From: Paraphysomonas bandaiensis
Lineage: Eukaryota; Chrysophyceae
Direction of reading: 5' to 3'
Assembly: GCA_965644295.1 (NCBI GenBank)
Contig: CBFFRP010000014.1
Span: 1-64,000, forward strand
DNA length: 64,000 nucleotides
In this document: positions 36,290-43,978 of the stretch, piece by piece
How positions within the stretch are numbered: position 1 is the first letter of the stretch
Layout: each line of letters opens with the position of its first letter
Program-made: the position numbers and the translations under genes
Notes under the pieces: model-generated
Databases searched by the model: none
What the model was told of the DNA's origin: nothing
Seen by the model: only the letters and a program-made list of their open reading frames with translations

Positions 36290-37973
36290 TGTCATCAGAC
36301 AGCCAAAACTCTGAAATAGAAGAAGGTCTGTGGGTGCGAGTAAAAATTGTCGCTTTGACTAAATTTCGAGAGGAAGCACAGGCATTCTCTGTAAATCGGT
36401 CCGAGTTAACTTCTTCGACAGACCAATTAACGATTTGGGTGAGAATTACTGCAATTACTGCTAAAGATGTTTTAATATAACATTTTTTTTAGATTCCAGG
36501 AGGTAATCTTTTTGAAGACGATAGTAATATCTGGCGTGTCAAAGGTCATGCATTCTTGCATGCACTCGTTGAGGGCGTAGCGAGGCAAGCGTATAATCAA
36601 AAGTTATTGCCACCACTATCAGACTTCAACGACCAACTCAGGATAGACTTCAGCAGAGGTATTACTGTTCGAACTGCAACAAGTTCTGGTATCATTGGTA
36701 ATTTCCACATGATCCCTCCCGATGGAGAATTGGACATACCGTTACTTCCCACTAGACGCCAGACAGATCACGATAGGAAGTGTTGTCGGGAAAACGCTTC
36801 CCACTATGTGGTGATTGCTGGTGTCCCGTTCCAAAATTGCCCAGACGATGTGATACTACAGAGACAGCTCAGCTTTGTTGATTCTTCCCTTGCGCTTGTT
36901 AAACATAAACAGAATGATCTTCCCCTCTGTAAATACATGCACTCAAAATATTTCAAAGTTGGCCTGAATCATCGTCCAGGAAATGATATGAACACGTACT
37001 GGTCACCGGCAATGAAAGAAGCCATGACCGAGTGCAGTGAAGAGGGTCAAAGACTCTTCGAGCTTAATCCTCCAAAAAGTATGCAAAGTGGTATCCGCAA
37101 GCAGAGAGGATTTGGTCACGGTGGTCAATCAGGTCTTAAGCTTTCAACCGCCAGTGAACATGATGCGGCGGACACATCGAGTCATTTGGAAGCACAAAGG
37201 AATCGCTTGCATATCGAGCGATGTCGTGCCAAAGCTTGGAGCAAGAAAGATTTGATTTCTGATAGCAAATTGAAAGATCTACTCGAGCTTCCCGAGGGCA
37301 AGAAAGTAAAGAGCTACTCGCAGTTAAGAACATACTTATGTGAATACTTTAGTACCCTAGAAGGTGAAGAACGTGCAGCTGAAGACCCGTTGGAGTATGA
37401 CCCGACACTCGATACATGGGTTCTCAAGTTGGATTGGATGGGTCAAGACTTCCCAAAATATAGTGACCTCAAGGGGGGTAATAAGCCAATACCTGCAGCC
37501 CGTGAAAATATCATATTCTCGTCGGTTCGAATAGGACCACACCCGCCACCACCACCGCCCCCTGCTCTACCAGCTCCTCCAGGTGTTCCAGCACAAGGTT
37601 GGCCTATCCCAATTGGTGTTCCCCCTGCTGGAAGTAGTGGCCCTTCTTTTGGTGTCCCTTTTCCCCTTCCACCAGACTGTGGACCATCGCCCTACGGGGT
37701 ATACCCCCTCCTATTTATCCAACTGGGGGTTTTCCTTTTCAGCAGCAGCTTCCTCCGTATTACCCACAGGGATCTGCTCCTCGGCATTATCCGCATCACA
37801 TGCTGTATGGCTACCCGCCAGAATATTACCACGGCCACAGGGATTTTGATTATGCATCGCGTTATCGCCAACAGCGATTTGCCTGGGGAGAAGGAATGCG
37901 AAAGGATGAGAGGGGTGAGTGGATAGCATATGAGGCCGAGTATGAAATTCCTTATCCTGCCGACCCTTACTAA
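36271..37973 (+). CDS. Accessory transposon protein of unknown function, proline-rich C-terminus, one frameshift
   Basis: Exon 1 starts at 36271 or 36289 and ends 36438; a 54-bp GT-AG intron (36439-36492) leads in phase to exon 2. The N-terminal ~330 residues are globular with no motif I recognise (e.g. KGHAFLHALVEGVARQAYN, HYVVIAGVPFQNCPDDV, DTWVLKLDWMGQDFP). Then comes polyproline (HPPPPPPPALPAPPGVP). At the five-C run near 37702-37706 the frame changes by one base. The new frame continues the same composition, Pro/Tyr/His-rich (YPPEYYHGHRDFDYASRYRQ), to a stop at 37971-37973. One extra C would restore a single protein of about 540 residues. It may help DNA binding, targeting or assembly; this is a guess. 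No homolog is known to me. Confidence 0.75.
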
Positions 37974-38327
37974 ATAGAACAGATTGCAGTCAATCGTTAT
38001 CTGCCGGGTCTCATTTATTATTTATTTCGAATCTTGGTAATTTTTGGATGAATTTAACACATACGCTCCGATGCATCGAAATTTAGGTTTAGACTCACTA
38101 ACCGATTTTCTTTTTTCTTCTTAGTATGCAACTGTATGAACTGATATTTTAAATTCTCCACAAACTTTTCAAAATTTTGTTTTTTTGATTTATTAATATT
38201 ACTTGAATCTATTGCGTATAATTAATCATATTCTATCACGAAGTAGTAGCAAGCATATCACATTCAATCATCAGTACATCTATATTAGTAACTAGTGAGT
38301 AGAGTATAGAGTATAATCTGCAAATGA

Positions 38328-39358
38328 TCAATAGTTACAGGCTTCGCACTGTTCTTTCCAAGTAACGGTAATATCCACTCGATTGAATAAATTGCACGCA
38401 GTTTCGGCAGTACAGCATGACCACAAAGCTTCATGTAGTTGAGCTGCAAGTGGTTTATATGCGTACATAATTCCCCACTTCTTTCTAATGTGCGCTTTGG
38501 CAAGATGAAATACGGGTTCAATTGGTGAAAAATCATAAGAATAAGGGGGAGAAACACAACCATCACGCCGAATTCTGCACACATATTATAAATATCTATC
38601 TTCACGTGCGTCGAAGCATTATCCATGAGCAGCACACTGCGATCCCCAGGAAAAGGGTTCATGTGGGGAAAGATGTCATGTTCTAGGGCATCTAGAAATG
38701 TATTATGATCAACATTTTCTTCGTGTACAGTAACAGCAAAAACTCCTTCGATAGACATTGCAGCAATGGCACAACAACTAACTTGGGGATTGAAGTGGCC
38801 TATAACATCACCACTCACGAAGGCAGGGTAGCCATGTGGTGAACGCCCATATCGGCGTAGAACTTCTGCCGGCTGGAGATGTGATTCGTCCACAACAGCA
38901 TAGCAGCGAGCTGGAATTTCATCCAATGATCGGGCCAAATTATTCTTATAGTAACGCCTCAAGCCCTCATTTCTGTTGTGGGAAATTCTTTGACAAACTT
39001 TTACGGTATAGCCCTCAGTGTTCATGGCATGCTTCATTTGGTGCTCCAAGTACGCCACGCCGTACACATTAAAAACCTTTTCGCATAATTCTTCGTTGGA
39101 ATAAGTTGAATTTTCTGCCAGCAACTCTTTAACAAAATTGATATGCTCGAGTGAAATGACAGTGTGGTGCGAATGGTGTGAAGACTCTGGTTTAACTGAT
39201 CCAGTGTCCAGATATTTGTCCAACCACCTTCTAACTGTGCTTTGGGACACATCGTATTTCTCGTATATATGATCTAGTGATGCGGCCACAGAATTTGTGA
39301 TTTCCAGAGAGTGATCAAACACATCCAAAATTAAAAGACGGAAAGCCTCGGAATACAT
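38328..39358 (-). CDS. IS630/Tc1-like DDE transposase, one frameshift
   Basis: The frame starts at 39358, one TIR-length from the right end. An N-terminal helix-turn-helix region (YDVSQSTVRRWLDKYLDTG) is followed by the catalytic core: first Asp in YAVVDESHL, second Asp in VLLMDNASTHV, and the third acidic residue in YDFSPIEPVFHLAKAHIRKKW, which gives a DDE triad. The last part is in a different frame after a five-C run (about 38543-38547 on this strand); one additional C joins FLP to PYSYDFSPIEP. The PxSxDxxPIE block is the standard IS630/Tc1 hallmark. Either a recent pseudogene or a homopolymer sequencing error. Length about 343 residues when read through, typical for the family. Confidence 0.88.
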
Positions 39359-39368
39359 GTAAATATGG

Positions 39369-39566
39369 TGCTGCGAATGACAAACATGTGAGAGAAGGTT
39401 GCTTCAACACATTGTAGAAGAAATCACCTTGATTTGCAGTGCTTATCATGGTAATTGTGGGTTTATGGTACTGTTTAATGTAGGTGAGCAAGTTTTGTAA
39501 TCGCGATCAAAGAAGATTGAAGAAGAGAGAAAAAAAAGTTTTTTTCACACCCGCTCTCCCTCACAA
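39369..39566 (-). repeat. Right terminal inverted repeat (198 bp)
   Basis: Reverse complement of the left TIR over 198 bp. It borders the TA at 39567-39568. The transposase ATG lies 11 bp inside it, mirroring the position of the accessory gene start at the other end. Confidence 0.93.
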
Positions 39567-39568
39567 TA

Positions 39569-39888
39569 ACTAATATAAACTTTATTAAATGTCTTTTAAA
39601 ACATCATGTTCTCTTCACACGGTACCTCTACTACAAAACAAGTCGAGGTAATACCAAAACCTGGGTTTTGATGTAAAACCTGGTGAAATTTTTGGTGATG
39701 GTCGGAAAAGGGTATAACTATGCACAATAAGTAACTATGAAGTTAATAACAGTGTGAAGAGTATTATTTATAATATTTTTTACTAATTTCTTCCATATTA
39801 CTTCAGTTTTACAGCAATAAAAGTCACCGACTACACATATATATTACATACAGTTCACAAGTATGAACTATAACCATCTCACTAAACA
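39569..39888. other. AT-rich spacer with CCTGG-family end
   Basis: A transposon-end-like motif runs from 39642 to about 39690 (GTCGAGGTAATACCAAAACC, TGGG, then AAACCTGGTGAAAT). Its first 23 bases are the perfect reverse complement of 42182-42204. Otherwise AT-rich without a gene. Confidence 0.6.
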
Positions 39889-40260
39889 CCACTATACCAT
39901 CTCAGAATACACCCACATACCATCTCACTATACACCCATATACCATCTCACTATACACCCATACCATATTACTATGCATCACTATACCATCCCACTATAT
40001 TATACCACTATACCATCTACTGTATACCACTATACCACCTAACTATACACTACACTATCTCACTATACACCCATATACCATCTCACTATACACTCATATA
40101 CCATCTCACTATACACCCATACCATATTACTATGCATCACTATACCATCCCACTATATTATACCACTATACCATCTACTGTATACCACTATACCACCTAA
40201 CTATACATCACTACACTATCTCACTATACACCCATATACCATTTCACTATACACCTACGT
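39889..40260. repeat. CACTATACC minisatellite with 158-bp higher-order period
   Basis: Short variants of ACCATCTCACTATACACCC repeat throughout. A longer unit beginning ATACCATATTACTATGCATC recurs at 39961 and 40119, giving a 158-bp higher-order period. The array resumes at about 41246-41338 after a GC-rich insert. Confidence 0.9.
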
Positions 40261-41140
40261 ATGGGACAAATCATACGCGATGGGCAGAAACCAAGCCAAA
40301 GGAAAAACCGGGCCTGATCACATAACAACGGCCTCAGCATGCGCAGACTGTGCACTCCCAATCGACAACATGGCACACATGCTTCTCACCTGCACACACC
40401 CCGACCTCACTCACATACGTGAAGATGTTCACCAAGCACACCACAACAAGTTCGACAAACTTCGCACACGCACGCTCCCTCATCCCTGGTTCCACACCGC
40501 CATAATCAAACTAGCAAAAGCCGCATGGAATCCACACACACCCCAGGCTGAGCGCTACTGGACCGGCCACATTACTGCCACACAATTGACCGACGCATTC
40601 GGACGCCACATATCCAGCTCACTGCTCGAACATCAGTTCCACGTTCTCGAAAAATCCGTAACCTCTATCCTCCTTCCCCTATATGGTGGAGGGCTCCGCA
40701 TGCTTCGAAACAGAGGTCTCAGACATCACAACACAGAGACACTGCATCAGTAACACCGATTACGACCCCACCACACTCACAGCAACGCCCGTCGCAGGAT
40801 ACTCACCCGACACCAAAAATACTCCAACTACTCCTAGCGACATCCACCCCAAGAATTCTATCCGCTGCAAGAGTCGAACCCGACAGAGACAAGCACCACC
40901 ACTCCGGAAACAACTCCTCCTTACTTGTGGTCGAAATCCCACCTCGACAACGAGCACCATCTACACCACCGACTTACACTCTCATATACATCTAGCCCCA
41001 ACCATCCCCCGTAAAACTCACGATACAGGCCCGGCAAACACACTGCCCAAAGGCAGACCCCCCGATTAACCTCACTGCAAGGGACGGTTGAACCATGGTG
41101 CTCGCAGCGATGCACAAGCAGTCCCGAGACGGTAGCCCGC
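40235..41140 (+). mobile_element. 5'-truncated non-LTR retroelement fragment, GC-rich
   Basis: An open frame enters from the minisatellite boundary (about 40250) and ends at 40753. It contains CADCALPIDNMAHMLLTCTHP, a CX2CX8HX4C zinc motif like the C-terminal knuckle of LINE-type reverse transcriptases, followed by a helical tail. The block is clearly more GC-rich and C-biased in codon use than its surroundings. It interrupts the minisatellite, whose repeats resume at about 41246. The right end carries the dispersed repeat shared with 21735-21855. LINE assignment is tentative. Confidence 0.55.
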
Positions 41141-41245
41141 TAATAGTAGTATATAGTAAGTCGAGTTATTAGTTATTCTATAGATGTAAAACTAGTTTCT
41201 GTACGCAACCGTTCTCATGTAATAATCAGCTATTCTTTTATATTT

Positions 41246-41338
41246 CACTATACACCCATATACTACCTCACTATACAGCACTATATTATACCACTATACC
41301 ATCTCACTATACATCACTATACCATCTCACTATATACC
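41246..41338. repeat. Resumed CACTATACC minisatellite
   Basis: Same repeat words as 39889-40260 (TTCACTATACACCCATATAC, ACCATCTCACTATAC). This shows that the GC-rich block was inserted into a pre-existing array, or the array expanded on both sides of it. Confidence 0.8.
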
Positions 41339-41339
41339 A

Positions 41340-41789
41340 CACTGCACTAACTGTGTACATATTATGGTGTAGGAGAAGTGCAACGGGAAGAAGAATGTTG
41401 TCAACATTCGTGGCGACATATCCAACGACGACCCGGAGGCGGAGGAAGAGATACCACGAAAGCGCACGAGCAGGGTAAGTAATACTGTTCATAAAGATGG
41501 TGACGGGGTCGTATGTCGTATATATGCGGTATTGTTCTGATTATTGCTGTGCGTTGTTACTATACACTGCACTAACTGTGTACATATTATGGTGTAGGAG
41601 AAGTGCAACGGGAAGAAGAATGTTGTCAACATTCGTGGCGACATATCCAACGACGACCCGGAGGCGGAGGAAGAGATACCACGAAAGCGCACGAGCAGGG
41701 TAAGTAATACTGTTCATAAAGATGGTGACGGGGTCGTATGTCGTATATATGCGGTATTGTTCTGATTATTGTTGTGCGTTGTTACTATA
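41340..41789 (+). repeat. Tandem duplication (225 bp x 2) containing an exon
   Basis: Units start at 41340, 41565 and (partial) 41790, exactly 225 bp apart and nearly identical. Each full unit holds a candidate internal exon of 102 bp: acceptor GTGTAG, then codons for EKCNGKKNVVNIRGD ... EEIPRKRTSR, then donor GTAAGT. The exon length is a multiple of three, so both copies could be included without changing frame. Confidence 0.85.
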
Positions 41790-42000
41790 CACTGTACTAA
41801 CTGCTTATGATCCTTCACCTGCTTATGATCCTCCACCTACTAGCAATGTGCCCCCAGCGGCTGTTGCCGCGTCGTTTCCGAGCATAGGTACTAATACTAC
41901 TGTAAGTAGTAGTGGTAAAGATGGCTATATGCGTATGCAATGTATCCGAAATCAGGCTATTCGGTTGGAGCGTTTGCAGTCTCAAGCGAAGCAGATGTAG
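41365..42000 (+). CDS. 3' part of an unknown gene with duplicated exon
   Basis: Two identical putative 34-residue exons (about 41374-41475 and 41599-41700) are followed at 41790-42000 by an open stretch encoding AYDPSPAYDPPPTSNVPPAA ... MRMQCIRNQAIRLERLQSQ and a stop at 41998-42000. The peptide is charged, proline-rich and ends in a short amphipathic helix. No upstream exons are recognisable, so this is a truncated gene or a transposon-captured 3' fragment. The two exons are supported by perfect splice borders. Expression is unknown. Confidence 0.4.
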
Positions 42001-42156
42001 CTATATGAGAATATGATATTACAAAACACAAGTAATAATAGCAGGGCCAACTTTTAACGCAATAAATACTGCTAATAACAACTATACTTGCGACTTTTTC
42101 TTTATCTTTAACCTCTCAGATACAAATTACAGTAAAATAATAACTCAATACTTATA

Positions 42157-42240
42157 TATGAAACCTGGTGAAATTGCTTTACCAGGTTTTGGTATTACCT
42201 CGACGTTACGTCAACTTAAATCAACATTTTGGAAATTTCA
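42157..42240 (+). repeat. CCTGG-family transposon end
   Basis: TATATGAAACCTGGTGAAAT, then TTTACCAGG, then the 23-bp block at 42182-42204. The first part is nearly identical to 1506-1540, the left end of the DUF7869-like element. No matching gene follows. Confidence 0.65.
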
Positions 42241-42289
42241 CCAGATTTCGACCGTTTTACCAGATTTGTACATCATATATATCGACTTC

Positions 42290-42720
42290 TTCTTGTTGTC
42301 AATCACTCAAAGCAAACGCAGAGAGAAATAGCATAATGTTTATATATACCTGACATCTGCTGTCTTGTCAGGATTTCTGAGTTCTTAAGGATAACTCATC
42401 CTGGGTGTCCGACTTCAGCAAGCAGTCCAAATCCCAGGATACCCTTCAGGTGGGCTCATACCCGGATGCCCTTGCGGTGGACCCTGTTTATTCGTCAAAA
42501 CTCAAAGAAGGCATCTACACACATGTATGTGACATACATTTAATTGTCGCCCTTGTTGCACCACAGATACACTAGAGACCATGAGTGGGCAGAACAATAT
42601 CTGCTTACTTTTCATGCGACTCACGTTAGTTTCCCGGTGAAATATCTTGTGTACTTATCCCCCCAGAACACCACGAAATGGTACGAGTCAGAACCTTAAG
42701 GGTTCAAGTTAGTGTATAGC
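42290..42720 (+). repeat. Dispersed non-coding repeat R, uninterrupted copy
   Basis: Contains CTTCAGCAAGCAGTCC, CCCGGATGCCCTTGCGG, GAGTGGGCAGAACAATATC and TTATCCCCCCAGAACACC in order. Reverse-strand relatives are at about 52540-52704 plus 53927-53990 (split by hAT-like element B), 54500-54710, and 56225-56400 plus 58200-58300 (around element C). No coding potential. It gives an empty-site reference for the interrupted copies. Confidence 0.75.
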
Positions 42721-43978
42721 TGTTCTTTTTAGCTAAATTATTGCTTTTTTAGCTACTACGCAGCAATGGGAGGTTCACCCACCTTTACCATTTTTTTGAG
42801 TAATTCCCCTGAGACGATCAATGACCGCATTCATCAAGATTTTCAAACTGGCAAATTGCTTGTTCAACTGGATCAACTCATCACGAAAACGCTCTACTAA
42901 TCTTGCAATTAAGTAAGAGCTTCTATATCACAGCTTGTGAACAGCCTCAAATATGGAACTGATGAAAGTGTCCTTCAGCTCCAACCGTTCTGTACTTGTT
43001 TCGTTTTTGGCGATTGTCTGCAGGTCTAATCGAACACTTCTTTAGACCTAAATTATTTCGATTCTTGCGCATGAGCTACTTTGAGTTTCTCCGTCCAGTG
43101 GATCAGTTCAAACTGATTGAACTTTGAAAGTTGCTACTCCATGCGTTACTATATAATAAATATATATGTTAGGGTGTGGCTAAAACTTAAGTAACGGAAC
43201 ATTAAACTCACTCAATAATCAATCAGTAAAATTATAATCAGTATCACTTATCAGTCATTGTCATTCACAGAATTTTATAACCTCAACTGCCAATCCATAA
43301 TATTAAATTTTATCTATTATTAATCTTATACAGTCAAAATATTTCAGTTTGTCTAAACAATCTCATTGCTTATCATTAAACTTCATATAATATTGTCTCT
43401 GACTGCTGTATTATTCAATTGACGGTTCTTATTCAGATAATAGTGAATATCTTGTCATTAGCAATGGGCGTATATCGTATAAAAATTCAGGAAACCTTGA
43501 AGTACAGCTTTTAATAGCTAACAAGAAAGCAATACTCAACATACCAGAGAAGTATTTTGTACCCAAAATTTGCTGAAATCTATTCATACTAATGAATAAA
43601 ATGGGTTAAGGTTAGTGTTTGCTGTGTTCCGAGTATGCATGTCCATTATATAATATAGTTACGAGTACGGCTGTGCAATGAGAATTCAGATTTGGGAATA
43701 AGTCATAAATTTGCTCGTTTGAAATAATCGAAATGAAGAAAATGTGAGCTAACTAGTAGTTACACTATTGTATATTGTAACAATATCGACAAATTTATCA
43801 CAAACATTATTACGGCGAGGGAGAAGTTGCAAAGTGTACAAAAGGCAGTATAAAGACAGCACACGAGACCCATAACACAGACTACATATACTTATTACAA
43901 TGACCACTACTCATAAGTAACACAAAAGACAAAACATGCATGCATGAACTGTGACGATTGTTTTCTGTCAAGTCAACT
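42721..43978. other. AT-rich region, no gene seen
   Basis: Mostly AT-rich. It contains fragments resembling the spacer sequence near 52200-52500 (CATTATAACCTCAACTGCCAA-like words), so some is probably old repeat. No open frame with protein-like composition. Confidence 0.5.

Larger units (their letters stand above)
36092..39566. mobile_element. Tc1/mariner-IS630-like transposon with 198-bp TIRs and two convergent genes
   Basis: The 3,475-bp element is flanked by the dinucleotide TA on both sides (36090-36091 and 39567-39568), the target duplication of Tc1/mariner/IS630 elements. Its ends start TTGTGAGGGAGAGCGGGTGT and are 198-bp terminal inverted repeats that match almost perfectly over their whole length. 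Two genes run toward each other: a plus-strand gene starting inside or at the edge of the left TIR, and a minus-strand DDE transposase starting just inside the right TIR. Both start at equivalent positions, so the TIRs probably supply both promoters. Long TIRs and an accessory gene are unusual for this superfamily. TIR identity indicates recent activity. Confidence 0.93.

Noticed and set aside
36090-39568. Integrated virus with two convergent genes
   Set aside because: The DDE transposase, TA duplication and TIRs identify a DNA transposon. No capsid or polymerase gene is present.
40683-41069. Second protein downstream of the retroelement frame
   Set aside because: Thr/Pro/His-rich composition reflects the C-rich base content. 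No motif was seen.
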